A stretch of 64,000 nt of DNA from Cyclobacterium roseum (GCF_010119225.1 NZ_WNKF01000008.1:62001-126000); one strand, 5' to 3'; shown: positions 15,669-25,596, numbered from the stretch's first letter. Notes: generated by a model not told the origin, from the letters alone. Translations and numbers: made by a program.

Positions 15669-18600
15669 TTAGAATGTAACAGACAAACCTGCATTGATTA
15701 CCCTGGCCTGTGGATAGTACTGACCGGTAGCGTTATCAGATTCCGGATCGTATACCTTTAACTTATCCCAGGTGAGCAGGTTTAGCCCGTTGGCATAAAA
15801 TCTCAGGTTGCTGATACCAAACCTTTCTCCAACCTGCTGAGGTACGGTATACCCAACTTCCAGGTTTTTCAAACGAATGTAGTCGGAACTTCTGTACCAG
15901 AAATCGTTTCCTCCGGAGTAATACTGGTCGCTTCGGTTAGCAATTCTTGGATACTCCGTGCTTTCGTTATCAATGGTCCATCTGTTTTCATAAAACTCCA
16001 ACAGGTAGTTACCGATGTTACCGGATTCTCCCAGACTAACCAGTGCAATGGCACCAGCCGCTCCCTGGAAAAGTACAGACATGTCCCAATTCCTAAAGGT
16101 GGCATTCATATTGACACCTCCCTGAAGACGGGGAATACTGTTTCGGTCTAACCGTACCCGATCCAAAGGCGTAATGGCACCGTCACCATCGTAATCTTTA
16201 AACCGCATATCTCCCGGACGTAGTTGGTTGGTAATGTCCGTGTAATCCAGTGTTTCGGCTTCAATGGCATCTTCATTAGCGAAAACACCGTCGTAAAGGT
16301 AAACCGGGGCAGGAGTATTCATAGGCTTGCCAGTGGATCGTTGCCAATCCGGTGCTCCCGGAGGCTCGTCCCAGAAAAGGATTTTGTTTTTTGCATAACC
16401 CCCATTAGCACTGATGCTGTAGGACAGGTCTCCAGCTTGACCGCGGTATCCGAGGTTGAAATCAAAACCTTTGTTTTCAACTTCTCCAATGTTTTCTGCC
16501 GGAAGTAGTGCTGAAAGCCCACTTGATTGGGGAACAGAAGCATTTTTTCTCCAAAGGATATTGGTTCGTTTATTATAGAAGTAATCTAACTCGAAGAATA
16601 TTTGTCCCTGAAGCAGCTGCCCTTCCAATCCAATGTTGGAGTTGTTGGCCACTTCCCAGGTAATGGCCGTGTTAGGTACTCTTGTTTCAAACAAGGTCTT
16701 TGCCTCGGTGTTTTCCAGAATTTGACTTCTGAATCCATAGGTAGATAAAAACTGATACTCTTGTAAGGAACCACCGAAGAAAATCTGGTCGTTACCCATT
16801 TGACCCCAGGAACCTCTCAACTTCAAGAAGTCCATCACAGGGACGTTGTTTTTCCAGAAATTTTCTTCCGAAATCACCCATCCTGCCATCACACCCGGAA
16901 AGAAACCGAATCGGGTAGGCTCCGGGAAAATATAGGAACCATCGTATCTCCAAAGGAATTCAAACAGGTATTTTTCCTGGTAATTATAGGCTACCCGACC
17001 AAAGTAATTGAGACGAGCACGCTCAAAGGCACCACCACCATTGTCTTTTTCAGCATCGCCACCGGCAAACATCTGATCAATGGCAGGAGAAATAAAGTAC
17101 CTTCTATAGGCAAAGAAATCGTCTCCCTCCACGGTTTCCTGGTTTACACCGGCCAAGGCATTTATTACATGGTCCCCGATTTGCTTCTCGTAACTAAACA
17201 CACCTCCCAGGAGGATGTTCAATTGGTTGATATTGGTTTGTCTTAACCGGGGCTCTGCAGGCCCTCTTTCGCTGGGCACCAGGACAGGAGTAACGCCATC
17301 CTCTTCAAACCCATTACCTCGCTGATACAAAATCCAGGGAGTTTCCCATCTTTTTTGAAACCTGCTCAGGTTATCCACGGCCGCAGTTCCCTGAAATTTC
17401 AAACCTTCCACCCCAGGAATTTTGATGTTCAGGGCACCGTTGGTTTGGAAATAGTTTCGGGTATCCCGATCGTAACCGGTGGCGTTGGTAGTGATGACTA
17501 CCGGATTTTCTCCGTTTTCAATGTCCGGTCCGGGTCGGCCATCAGGCCAGAAAGCTGGCTCATGGGGTTTTCCTCGCATCTGCATTCTAAAGATGGCTCC
17601 GGCACCCCGGGTAGGGAAGAATCGATATTCCTGACGGGCTAAAACCCCCAATTGCAAATCGATGTATTCATTGATTTTTGCATCCAGGTTGATCCGCATG
17701 TCGTACTGCTTGTAACCGGTGGCGGAATTTTTGTAATAAGCATCCTGGTTTTGATATCCCAGAGAGGCCATGTATCGTAGATTTTCCGATCCACCATTCA
17801 ATTGTAAGTTATGCCGTACCTGCGGCGACCATGTTTTCAAGGTTTCTCCGTACCAGTCCGTGTTGGGATAATTCCAGGGATCTGTTCCCGCTCTGTGCAA
17901 AGCTAACGCCTCAGGACTGAAAGGAGCTGTTCTTTCTTGACCGTCTGGCCGGGTGTAGGTACCTGTAGAACGAAAGGCATCGGTAGCTGATCGCCATTCA
18001 CTGACAGGTAGTTCGTACACACTCAGGTCATTCAACATTTCTCCATACTGAGCCGCATCTGCCAGTTCGGGGATAACGGTAGGCTGGGCAAAGCCCTGGT
18101 TGAACTGATAGGTTAATTCAGGTTTGCCTTCTTTTCCTCTTTTGGTAGTAACGAGAATTACCCCGTTTGCTGCTCTGGCTCCATAAATAGCGGCAGAAGC
18201 ATCTTTCAATACGGAGATGGTCTCGATGTCATTTGGATTAAGTCTGTCAATACCACCTGCTCGGGCAGGGATACCGTCAATTACGATTAGGGCATCGTTA
18301 TTACCAAGGGTATTTGAACCCCGAATACGAATTCCAGCACCATCATAGCCTGGCTCCCCGCTTCGGTTTACGGCAATTACTCCGGCCATTCGACCAGCAA
18401 TGGAGTTGGTAAGGTTCATCGCAGGAGATTTCACCAAATCAGCACCTTCTACCGTAGCCACGGAACCCGTGATGGTTTCCTTCTTTTGCTCTCCGTAGCC
18501 GACTACCACCACCTCATTCAGGGACTGCATGTCCGGCGCAAGGGTAACGTCAATGGTACTCTGGTTTCCAATCGCAACTTCCTGCTTAATAAAACCCACA

Positions 18601-18845
18601 AAGGAAAAAACCAGCGTTTCATCCCCGGGTTGTAAGGCTATCCGGTAGTTTCCGTCAATATCGGTCACCGCACCACGAGTGGTGCCTTTCACCAATACCG
18701 AAACCCCCGGTAGGGACAGGTCGTCCTCGGACGAAATGACCGTTCCGGTCACCTCTCTGGACTGCGCATGTACTGTCAGGCTGCTCGCTAAAAGCAAGGC
18801 CAAACCCAACAAAAACAGTTTTGTTTTGGGTAAATAATTTTGCAT
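15669..18845 (-). CDS. SusC/RagA family TonB-dependent outer-membrane transporter
   Basis: This 1058-residue protein is a TonB-dependent channel. A signal peptide (residues 1-27, ending VHAQ) is followed by a CarboxypepD_reg-like beta-sandwich (about 29-110, TGTVISSEDDLSLPGVSVLVKGT). The SusC signature LNEVVVVGYGEQKK then leads into the plug (about 115-230, with IRIRGSNTLG, PLIVIDGIP-like ALIVIDGIPARAG and LKDASAAIYGARAANGVILVTTKRG). A ~800-residue beta-barrel ends in the terminal aromatic expected for outer-membrane insertion (LSVTF). It is paired with SusD 11 bases downstream. No neighbouring anti-sigma/ECF regulator of the FecIR type is present on this strand, so regulation is not evident. 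Substrate is unknown. Confidence 0.96.
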   Translation of the reverse strand: MQNYLPKTKLFLLGLALLLASSLTVHAQSREVTGTVISSEDDLSLPGVSVLVKGTTRGAVTDIDGNYRIALQPGDETLVFSFVGFIKQEVAIGNQSTIDVTLAPDMQSLNEVVVVGYGEQKKETITGSVATVEGADLVKSPAMNLTNSIAGRMAGVIAVNRSGEPGYDGAGIRIRGSNTLGNNDALIVIDGIPARAGGIDRLNPNDIETISVLKDASAAIYGARAANGVILVTTKRGKEGKPELTYQFNQGFAQPTVIPELADAAQYGEMLNDLSVYELPVSEWRSATDAFRSTGTYTRPDGQERTAPFSPEALALHRAGTDPWNYPNTDWYGETLKTWSPQVRHNLQLNGGSENLRYMASLGYQNQDAYYKNSATGYKQYDMRINLDAKINEYIDLQLGVLARQEYRFFPTRGAGAIFRMQMRGKPHEPAFWPDGRPGPDIENGENPVVITTNATGYDRDTRNYFQTNGALNIKIPGVEGLKFQGTAAVDNLSRFQKRWETPWILYQRGNGFEEDGVTPVLVPSERGPAEPRLRQTNINQLNILLGGVFSYEKQIGDHVINALAGVNQETVEGDDFFAYRRYFISPAIDQMFAGGDAEKDNGGGAFERARLNYFGRVAYNYQEKYLFEFLWRYDGSYIFPEPTRFGFFPGVMAGWVISEENFWKNNVPVMDFLKLRGSWGQMGNDQIFFGGSLQEYQFLSTYGFRSQILENTEAKTLFETRVPNTAITWEVANNSNIGLEGQLLQGQIFFELDYFYNKRTNILWRKNASVPQSSGLSALLPAENIGEVENKGFDFNLGYRGQAGDLSYSISANGGYAKNKILFWDEPPGAPDWQRSTGKPMNTPAPVYLYDGVFANEDAIEAETLDYTDITNQLRPGDMRFKDYDGDGAITPLDRVRLDRNSIPRLQGGVNMNATFRNWDMSVLFQGAAGAIALVSLGESGNIGNYLLEFYENRWTIDNESTEYPRIANRSDQYYSGGNDFWYRSSDYIRLKNLEVGYTVPQQVGERFGISNLRFYANGLNLLTWDKLKVYDPESDNATGQYYPQARVINAGLSVTF

Positions 18846-19428
18846 TCTTTAATTAATTAGGTTAATAATAGATAAAGTTATTGTTAAAATAACACTTTAA
18901 AAGTGAAGGTATTTTTTGGTATATGCAATAGGCTGTTAAAAGACGTTAATTTCGGATGAAAGGGTAATTTTAAAAAAAGCGAAAAATATAATTAATTTTT
19001 CAATGAATAGCTACTTTAGCTATCTACTCATCAAAAAAAGAGTGAGTTGATTAATAGAAATTGAAGTCAATAAATCTTCATTTCCCACAAAAAAAAATTA
19101 AGAATCTCAATAAAATGCAGTAATTCAAGCTAGATTTAGCCTATTTCTCTACTAAAATATAAGCTATAGCTCTTCGATAACTCTCTTATAGCTCGTTTGA
19201 AAAATCGATGGTTTAGAACCAATTGCCCAGGGTCTTAGACGAAAGTGTAAGGTTAACACAAAAAAATCAAGGGGCTTTCGTTAAACCCGTAACACAGGAA
19301 AAATCTGATTTTTTTTATTCCTCAAATTCCTTAACTTTGGCAGGTAAGGTTTAATACAGGAAAGAATAGTCAGCTTCTAGCTGTCTGTTCTTTATTTTTT
19401 TCTGCACGCAGGTATAGTTAGCCAGGCA
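18846..19428. other. 583-base AT-rich intergenic region upstream of susC
   Basis: I find no gene here. It is markedly AT-rich, with several A/T runs. For susC a weak candidate -7 (TAACTTTA on the minus strand, 18873-18880) is one mismatch from consensus. An 8-base direct repeat TATAGCTC occurs at 19165-19172 and 19187-19194, 22 bases apart, and the first copy overlaps the palindrome AGCTATAGCT (19162-19171). A small hairpin (CAGCT TCT AGCTG, 19371-19383) lies 46 bases beyond the frr stop but has no good T-tract. A perfect TAACTTTG on the plus strand (19332-19339) has no gene downstream and is probably chance. Confidence 0.5.
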
Positions 19429-19989
19429 TTAGACTTTCATGATTTCGGCTTCCTTCTTTTCAAAAAGGTCGTCAATTTTAGAAGAGTAGGCATCTGTGTA
19501 TTTTTGGACGGTGTCCTCTCCACGCTTTACCTCATCCTCGGATACGCCATCCTTCAACAGCTTTTTGAGTTCATCGTTGGTGTCTTTGCGAATCGTTCGA
19601 ATACTGATTTTTCCATTCTCGCACTCATTTTTAACCTGTTTGACAAGGTTCTTTCTACGTTCTTCCGTAAGTGGTGGAACGGTTAGCAAAACCATTTCGC
19701 CATTATTCTGCGGATTCAGCCCCAGATCGGAGTTGATAATGGCTTTCTCTATTTCCTGGATCAGGTTCTTTTCCCAGGGTTTGATAGCAAGTGTTCTGGC
19801 ATCCGGTGTGGTGATGGAAGCTACCTGCTGAATCGGGGTAGGGTTTCCGTAATACATCACCATGATTCCATCCACAAAATTAGGCATGGCTTTTCCTGCC
19901 CGGATCTTGAGCAGCTCCGCTGAGGTATGCTGAACCGCCTTTTCCATCAATGATTTCGCTTCCTCTAATTGTAACTGAATCTCTTCCAT
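19429..19989 (-). CDS. frr: Ribosome recycling factor
   Basis: The 186-residue protein splits post-termination ribosomes together with EF-G. It starts MEEIQLQLEEAKSLMEKAV and carries the family core KIRAGKAMPNFVDGIMVMYYG, TPIQQVASITTPDARTLAIKPWE and PPLTEERRKNLVKQVK. Length matches the family (185). It follows pyrH after 8 bases on the same strand, the widely conserved pyrH-frr order. Confidence 0.98.
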   Translation of the reverse strand: MEEIQLQLEEAKSLMEKAVQHTSAELLKIRAGKAMPNFVDGIMVMYYGNPTPIQQVASITTPDARTLAIKPWEKNLIQEIEKAIINSDLGLNPQNNGEMVLLTVPPLTEERRKNLVKQVKNECENGKISIRTIRKDTNDELKKLLKDGVSEDEVKRGEDTVQKYTDAYSSKIDDLFEKKEAEIMKV

Positions 19990-19997
19990 TGGACTTT

Positions 19998-20708
19998 TTA
20001 GTTTGATGTAATCAATGTTCCTACTTCATTTCCCTGTATCAGGTGCAGCAGATTATCGGTTTTGTTCATATCAAAAACGATAATTGGCAGGTTGTTTTCC
20101 TGACAGAGCGTAAAGGCCGTCATGTCCATGACATTCAGGTTTTTTTCGTATACCTCCTGAAAAGTTATGTTAGCATACCGGGTTGCATTTTTGTCTTTTT
20201 CCGGATCAGCCGTGTAGACTCCGTCTACGCGGGTTCCTTTTAGGACCACCTCTGCTTCGATTTCAATCGCACGCAGACTGGCCGTCGAATCGGTCGTAAA
20301 ATAAGGATTGCCAATTCCTGCCCCAAAAATGACAATTCTTCCTTTTTCCAAATGCCGGATCGCTCTTCTTCGGATAAAGGGCTCGCAGACACTTTCTACC
20401 TTTATCCCCGACATTAAGCGTGTGTACATGCCATTCTGCTCCAGGGAACTTTGAAGGGCCATGGCGTTTATCAAGGTGGCCAACATGCCCATGTAATCTC
20501 CCTGTACACGATCGATGCCTACCTTGCCCGCCTGCACGCCTCTGAAGATATTCCCCCCTCCGATGACGATGGCTATTTCCACACCCAGGTCATGCACATT
20601 TTTTATTTCTGTTGCGTATTCTTGCAGGCGTTTGGAATCTATACCATAACTGTTATCGCCCATTAGCGCTTCTCCACTTAATTTCAGGAGAATTCGTTTG
20701 TATTTCAT
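19998..20708 (-). CDS. pyrH: Uridylate kinase (UMP kinase)
   Basis: The enzyme phosphorylates UMP to UDP; bacterial UMP kinases are hexameric amino-acid-kinase-fold proteins regulated by GTP and UTP. I chose ATG at 20708 ([17 protein letters not shown]), 236 residues, rather than the upstream Met 11 codons earlier, because it matches family starts. Motifs include [34 protein letters not shown] and [16 protein letters not shown], with [14 protein letters not shown] near the C-terminus. It is the first gene of the pyrH-frr pair, with a candidate promoter about 80 bases upstream. Confidence 0.97.
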   Translation of the reverse strand: MKYKRILLKLSGEALMGDNSYGIDSKRLQEYATEIKNVHDLGVEIAIVIGGGNIFRGVQAGKVGIDRVQGDYMGMLATLINAMALQSSLEQNGMYTRLMSGIKVESVCEPFIRRRAIRHLEKGRIVIFGAGIGNPYFTTDSTASLRAIEIEAEVVLKGTRVDGVYTADPEKDKNATRYANITFQEVYEKNLNVMDMTAFTLCQENNLPIIVFDMNKTDNLLHLIQGNEVGTLITSN

Positions 20709-20788
20709 CTTGGAATAGTTTTTCAGTTGATGACCGATCAAGGCTTAAATTGCATGCTTAGATTACTTTTTTTTAATTTATAGCCCGA

Positions 20789-20820
20789 CAAATATAAATC
20801 CTTGTTTTTAGAATACTAAA
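20789..20820 (-). promoter_or_regulatory. Probable pyrH-frr promoter
   Basis: The minus strand has TATATTTG (20789-20796), a perfect TAnnTTTG, with TTTA in place of TTTG 20 bases upstream (20817-20820). The leader to the pyrH ATG would be about 75 bases. Confidence 0.5.
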
Positions 20821-20998
20821 TCTTATTCCTAAAATTGAAAGGATGAATGGTTTTTTTCCAGGTTCTTTAATCGCAGCACTCGCTCGCAAATCGCCCCGCT
20901 CCATCCGAATTGCTATCAAATACCGGGCTTCATCTTTCGAAATCAATCTTGTTTGTACCGGTTCCTTTGCTCTTGGTACGGATTATCATTTGTTTGTT

Positions 20999-21006
20999 TA
21001 GTTTTG
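20999..21006 (+). promoter_or_regulatory. Possible -7 element upstream of the M1 peptidase gene
   Basis: TAGTTTTG matches TAnnTTTG. CTTG stands 23 bases upstream (20972-20975), which is a poor -33. It lies about 117 bases before the GTG start, so support is modest. Confidence 0.3.
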
Positions 21007-21122
21007 TGCCGGCATTTCCCTAATTTTAATCCATCGATAGGGCTGGACGGTAGGAGATAGGGTAAACCTCCCTTCGACATGTTCCGGTTTGTCACTTTTA
21101 TAAATTATAAAATAAAGTACCT

Positions 21123-23735
21123 GTGAATTTCAAGACTGATCGCCTGTTTACCTTGCTGGGAGTACTTCTTTGCTTTTTTTCCTGTAAACCTGCTGCCCAG
21201 ACCCTGGTTGAGAGGGCACCCCAGGAGCTTACCCCAACCGATACGGTTGTACCAACCCAAAACAGCCTGTCTGCTGACTTGATCAGGGAGAAGGAAATAG
21301 CACTTCAGCAATACCATCCCAGCGCAACCCGAGCCTTTGACTTGTTACATACCGAACTCAGATTGTCCTTCGATTATGCCCGGCAAGCGGTTCTCGGGGA
21401 AGCCCTGCTTACCTTGACACCCTATAATTATCCGCAGCGTGAATTGGTTTTGGATGCCAAAGATTTTGAAATACACGAAACAATGCTGGAAGAAGGGGGA
21501 CAACCCATGCCGTTGCCCTTCACTTACGATCAGGAAACCATCCGGCTGTCGCTTCCCAGGGAATTTACCAGAGAGGATACCTTGCACATTGGAATCAAGT
21601 ACACGGCCTATCCCGAAAAAGGGACCTCCGAAACATCCGCTGCCATAGCGGACTCCAAGGGGCTTTATTTCATTAACCCCGACAGTTCCGATTCAGCAAA
21701 GCCCGTACAAATCTGGACACAGGGAGAAACGGAGTATTCTTCTAAGTGGTACCCTACCATCGATCATCCCAATGAGCGGCAAACGCATGACTTTTACCTG
21801 CGGGTTCCGGAGGGGTATAGCAGCCTTAGCAACGGTAAGTTACTGAGCCGTGAAAAACACGAAGATGGGTACCGGACGGACCATTGGCGAATGGATCAAC
21901 CCCACGCGCCTTACTTATCAGCCCTGGTGATTGGTGAATTTGCGGTCATAGAGGCAGATACAGTGGCAGGGGTTCCTATTCGGTATTTTGTAGAGCCGAA
22001 ATATGAAGCAGGAGCCAAAAAAGTATTTGCCCATACACCTGAAATGATGCGCTTTTTTTCAGAAATCCTGGATACCCCCTTCCCCTGGCAAAAATACGAT
22101 CAGGTAGTGGTCAGGGATTTTGTTTCCGGAGCCATGGAAAATACGACCCTGTCGATTTTTATGGAAGGCCTGCAATTGAATGAAAGGGAAGCCCTGGACA
22201 GCGAATGGGATTATATCATTGCGCACGAACTGTTCCACCAGTGGTTTGGGAATCTCGTCACCACGGAGTCCTGGGCAAACTTAACCTTAAACGAAGGGTT
22301 TGCGGACTATTCCGAATACCTGTGGATGGAACACAAAGAAGGCAGAGACCAGGCCGACATGCACCATTTCAATGCACTGGAACAATATCTGGATGAGGCC
22401 GAAGAAAAGCAAGAACCCCTGATTCGGTATTTTTATGAAGATAGCGAAGACCTGTTTGACAGTCATACCTATGCCAAAGGGGGACGGGTGTTGCACATGC
22501 TGCGGAGGTATCTGGGAGACGAAGTGTTTTTTCAGGCATTACATGATTACCTGGAAGAAAATGCCTTCGGAAGCGTAGAAATTCACCAGCTTCGACTGGC
22601 ATTTGAAAAGGCTTCCGGCATGGACCTGAATTGGTTTTTCAACCAATGGTTTCTTAACCCCGGACATCCTGAGCTAGCCATAAGCTGGGACTTTTCTCAA
22701 AAAGACAACATTCAATTGACCGTAGAGCAGCGGCAAGACCTGTCAGAAAACCCGCTTTATAAGATTCCTTTCACCGTCAGTGTGTATAAAGATGGCGAAC
22801 GAACTGAAAAGCAATTCACGCTGAATCGGGCCTCCCAACAATTTGCCTTGGAGAATGGCAGTGGTACGGAATGGGTTGTTTTCGACGAGCACCACACCTT
22901 GCTGGCTGAAAAAGTGCATCAGCGGGGCAAGGAATTTTTGGAAAAGCAGTTTTTTACCTCGCGTTCTGGTCTGGCACGCGTAGAGGCCCTGGACAGCCTT
23001 ACTTCTCTTTACGAAGGAGAGGGAGTAAAGGAAGAGACTTTTCAGAAAGCACTGAATGATTCTTTTGCGGTGGTGCGCGAACTGGCACTTCAACGGATGC
23101 TTCGCATGGAAGACAAGCGAAAATTTATTTCTCAGTGGGAAACCAGCATTTCGGATATCGTTGAAAATGATCCAAATAATGCTGTAAGATCGGTAGCGCT
23201 GGAAGTCCTGGCCGGATTTGATGCTGAAAAATACCGGCCTTTGCTTTACCGCACGGTAAACGACTCCTCCTATCAGGTATCTGGAACGGCATTGGTAGCG
23301 GTCATGGAGTTGGATGGGGAAGCCGACAAGAAAAAAGAACTGTTTGAACAATTTAGGGCTGAGGAAAATATTCGTATAATAGCACCTTTGGCAGATTACC
23401 TGACGCAAACAGGCCAGGTGGAGAAGGCCTCCTGGATGGATGAAAAACTGGATATCCTTACGGGTGAGTCGTTGTATTATTTTATTGGGTATTACGGAGA
23501 TTATTATGCGTCTGTGGAAGGTGCCCCCGATTCGGATGCCATCCACCGCCTCGCAACACTTGGCCGCGAGCATCCACTAAATTATGTGCGGCTAGCGGCT
23601 TTTCAATCTTTGTTTGGCTTTATCGATCAGGAAGGAGTGGCAGCACTTGCCGAATCGCTGTTTGCCTCAGAAAAAGATGAGATGGTAAGACGGTACCAGG
23701 AATATTACCTGGCGCCCTACCTAAATGAGGAGTAA
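21123..23735 (+). CDS. M1-family zinc metallopeptidase (aminopeptidase) lipoprotein
   Basis: This 870-residue lipoprotein (CFFSC, Cys21, then KPAAQ) is an aminopeptidase N-like enzyme. The substrate-binding SGAMEN motif lies near residue 336. The zinc site HELFH is near 369-373, with the distal Glu in TLNEGFADYSEY about 19 residues later. The N-terminal beta domain and central catalytic domain are followed by a long helical C-terminal half with HEAT-like segments. The start is GTG at 21123, supported by the signal peptide MNFKTDRLFTLLGVLL and lack of ATG. The residue after Cys is basic and no acidic cluster follows, so it probably faces the periplasm rather than the surface. It stands alone between divergent pyrH and the downstream tRNA genes. 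Confidence 0.93.
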   Translation: MNFKTDRLFTLLGVLLCFFSCKPAAQTLVERAPQELTPTDTVVPTQNSLSADLIREKEIALQQYHPSATRAFDLLHTELRLSFDYARQAVLGEALLTLTPYNYPQRELVLDAKDFEIHETMLEEGGQPMPLPFTYDQETIRLSLPREFTREDTLHIGIKYTAYPEKGTSETSAAIADSKGLYFINPDSSDSAKPVQIWTQGETEYSSKWYPTIDHPNERQTHDFYLRVPEGYSSLSNGKLLSREKHEDGYRTDHWRMDQPHAPYLSALVIGEFAVIEADTVAGVPIRYFVEPKYEAGAKKVFAHTPEMMRFFSEILDTPFPWQKYDQVVVRDFVSGAMENTTLSIFMEGLQLNEREALDSEWDYIIAHELFHQWFGNLVTTESWANLTLNEGFADYSEYLWMEHKEGRDQADMHHFNALEQYLDEAEEKQEPLIRYFYEDSEDLFDSHTYAKGGRVLHMLRRYLGDEVFFQALHDYLEENAFGSVEIHQLRLAFEKASGMDLNWFFNQWFLNPGHPELAISWDFSQKDNIQLTVEQRQDLSENPLYKIPFTVSVYKDGERTEKQFTLNRASQQFALENGSGTEWVVFDEHHTLLAEKVHQRGKEFLEKQFFTSRSGLARVEALDSLTSLYEGEGVKEETFQKALNDSFAVVRELALQRMLRMEDKRKFISQWETSISDIVENDPNNAVRSVALEVLAGFDAEKYRPLLYRTVNDSSYQVSGTALVAVMELDGEADKKKELFEQFRAEENIRIIAPLADYLTQTGQVEKASWMDEKLDILTGESLYYFIGYYGDYYASVEGAPDSDAIHRLATLGREHPLNYVRLAAFQSLFGFIDQEGVAALAESLFASEKDEMVRRYQEYYLAPYLNEE

Positions 23736-23799
23736 ATTACTGATGGTGAATGAGATGCTTTTGAATTCGTAAAAAACAGGAGATTTTTTTTTATAATAT

Positions 23800-23830
23800 T
23801 TTGAATGTTTGGTAAAAGGGTATAATTTTG
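23800..23830 (+). promoter_or_regulatory. Promoter of the tRNA-Tyr/Gly/Thr-tuf unit
   Basis: TTTG (23800-23803), 19 bases, TAATTTTG (23823-23830): a full match to the Bacteroidota consensus. It lies 63 bases before the mature tRNA-Tyr 5' end, and no terminator is visible before tuf. Confidence 0.82.
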
Positions 23831-23893
23831 CCATCCGTTAAGACAACAACGGAAATCTTATGAAGTTTTGCTTAAGACGGATTGTTGTTATTT

Positions 23894-23976
23894 GGGGGAA
23901 TACCAAAGCGGCCAACTGGGACGGACTGTAAATCCGTTGACTTATGTCTTCACAGGTTCGAATCCTGTTTCCCCCA
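23894..23976 (+). tRNA. tRNA-Tyr (GTA)
   Basis: The 7-bp acceptor GGGGGAA/TTCCCCC closes an 83-base class II tRNA with a long variable arm. The anticodon stem ACGGA/TCCGT encloses loop CTGTAAA, anticodon GTA at 23928-23930, and the T arm contains GGTTCGAATCC. The 3' CCA is not encoded (CGA follows). Confidence 0.97.
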
Positions 23977-24143
23977 CGAATTAAAGCAAAGGTTCTTCAA
24001 AAGGGTAGGACCGGAATACGAAGGAGAAGAGTTATTGTTTTATTAATAATAGCTTGATATTTTTGGATTCTAAAAATAAAATAAGGAATTTGGATGCCGC
24101 TAAAGATAGGAGAAATCTGATTCGATTGGCGCATTTATAATAA

Positions 24144-24216
24144 GCGGGAGTAGCTCAGTTGGTAGAGCGGCAGCCTTCCAAGCTGCAGGTCGCGGGTTCG
24201 AGCCTCGTCTCCCGCT
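24144..24216 (+). tRNA. tRNA-Gly (TCC)
   Basis: Acceptor GCGGGAG/CTCCCGC, D arm with GCTCAGTTGGTAGAGC, anticodon stem GCAGC/GCTGC with loop CTTCCAA (TCC at 24177-24179), T arm with GGTTCGAGCC. It has 73 bases and no encoded CCA. Confidence 0.97.
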
Positions 24217-24253
24217 CTATGCTTTATATAGGGCATAAAACTGGATGTAAAAA

Positions 24254-24325
24254 GCCGACGTAGCTCAGTGGTAGAGTGCTTCCTTGGTAAGGAAGAGGTC
24301 ACGGGTTCAAATCCCGTCGTTGGCT
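24254..24325 (+). tRNA. tRNA-Thr (GGT)
   Basis: Acceptor GCCGACG/CGTTGGC (one G-T pair), anticodon stem CTTCC/GGAAG with loop TTGGTAA (GGT at 24286-24288), T arm with GGTTCAAATCC. It has 72 bases, no encoded CCA, and ends 59 bases before tuf. Confidence 0.97.
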
Positions 24326-24384
24326 CTGAACATTTCAAACACTTAATGAAATTTAATCTTTAACTAAACAGAGGATTTTCACGC

Positions 24385-25572
24385 ATGGCAAAAGCAACCT
24401 TTGACCGTTCCAAACCCCACGTTAATATAGGTACGATTGGTCACGTCGATCATGGCAAGACTACTTTGACTGCTGCCATTACCACTGTATTGGCCAGAAA
24501 GGGTCTTTCTGAATTAAGAGACTTTGCTTCCATCGACAACGCGCCGGAAGAAAAGGAAAGAGGTATTACGATCAATACCTCACACGTAGAGTATCAAACG
24601 GAGTTAAGGCACTATGCCCACGTTGACTGTCCCGGTCACGCTGACTACGTAAAAAACATGGTTACTGGTGCTGCCCAGATGGACGGTGCAATTCTTGTAG
24701 TTGCAGCCACGGATGGTCCAATGCCACAAACCAGAGAACACATTTTGCTTGCTCGTCAGGTAGGTGTACCCGCTTTGGTGGTATTCATGAACAAAGTAGA
24801 TTTGGTAGATGATCCCGAACTGCTTGAATTGGTGGAAATGGAAGTAAGAGAATTGCTTTCTTTCTATGAGTTTGATGGAGACAACATTCCTGTAATTGCA
24901 GGATCAGCCCTGGGAGCCCTTAACGGGGAAGCCAAATGGGAAGATGCCGTAATGGAATTGATGAAAGCAGTGGATGAGCACATCCCACTTCCTGAGCGAG
25001 CCATCGATAAAGATTTCCTGATGCCAGTAGAGGACGTATTTTCTATCACTGGTAGGGGTACCGTTGCTACCGGAAGAATTGAAAGAGGAGTCGTTAACTC
25101 AGGAGAAGGAGTTGATATTATCGGTATGGGAGCGGAAGGACTTAAGTCTACCGTTACGGGAGTAGAGATGTTCCGTAAGATCCTTGATCGAGGTGAAGCA
25201 GGTGACAACGTAGGATTGTTGTTGAGAGGTATTGAAAAAGCGCAGATCAAAAGAGGGATGATTATTTGTAAGCCCGGATCTGTTACGCCTCACGCTCATT
25301 TCAAAGCGGAAGTTTATGTACTTTCTAAAGAAGAGGGTGGTAGACATACACCTTTCTTCAACAAATACCGTCCTCAGTTCTATCTAAGAACCACTGACGT
25401 GACAGGAGAGATAAAACTTCCTGAAAACGTTGAGATGGTGATGCCTGGTGACAACGTTACGATTGAAGTATCACTGATCAATCCAGTGGCCTTGGAAAAA
25501 GGACTTCGATTTGCGATCCGAGAGGGTGGCAGAACGGTAGGAGCCGGACAGGTAACTGAAATCTTGGACTAA
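24385..25572 (+). CDS. tuf: Translation elongation factor Tu
   Basis: This 395-residue GTPase delivers aminoacyl-tRNA to the ribosome. The G motifs are GHVDHGKT (about 19-26), [20 protein letters not shown] and GSALGALNG, with RGITI switch I intact. The C-terminal barrel domains read [21 protein letters not shown] and [12 protein letters not shown]. Three tRNA genes precede it and tRNA-Trp-secE follow, the common bacterial arrangement. It is separate from the str operon, where fusA is followed by rpsJ rather than tuf. Transcription is likely from the promoter at 23800-23830, ending at the hairpin downstream. Confidence 0.99.
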   Translation: MAKATFDRSKPHVNIGTIGHVDHGKTTLTAAITTVLARKGLSELRDFASIDNAPEEKERGITINTSHVEYQTELRHYAHVDCPGHADYVKNMVTGAAQMDGAILVVAATDGPMPQTREHILLARQVGVPALVVFMNKVDLVDDPELLELVEMEVRELLSFYEFDGDNIPVIAGSALGALNGEAKWEDAVMELMKAVDEHIPLPERAIDKDFLMPVEDVFSITGRGTVATGRIERGVVNSGEGVDIIGMGAEGLKSTVTGVEMFRKILDRGEAGDNVGLLLRGIEKAQIKRGMIICKPGSVTPHAHFKAEVYVLSKEEGGRHTPFFNKYRPQFYLRTTDVTGEIKLPENVEMVMPGDNVTIEVSLINPVALEKGLRFAIREGGRTVGAGQVTEILD

Positions 25573-25596
25573 TCTTGATTTACTGACCATAGTACG

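Larger units (their letters stand above)
20709..21122. other. 414-base divergent intergenic region between pyrH and the M1 peptidase gene
   Basis: No gene is visible. The left part holds a -7 element for pyrH and the right part a possible one for the peptidase gene, both listed separately. The middle (about 20850-20990) is more GC-balanced and could be the remains of coding sequence, but no frame is convincing. Confidence 0.4.

Noticed and set aside
19332-19339. Plus-strand TAACTTTG as a promoter
   Set aside because: No gene lies downstream on that strand and no -33 box is present; it is probably a chance match.
22743-23573. A 276-codon open frame antisense to the M1 peptidase gene
   Set aside because: Composition is unlike neighbouring genes and the opposite frame is a clear peptidase.
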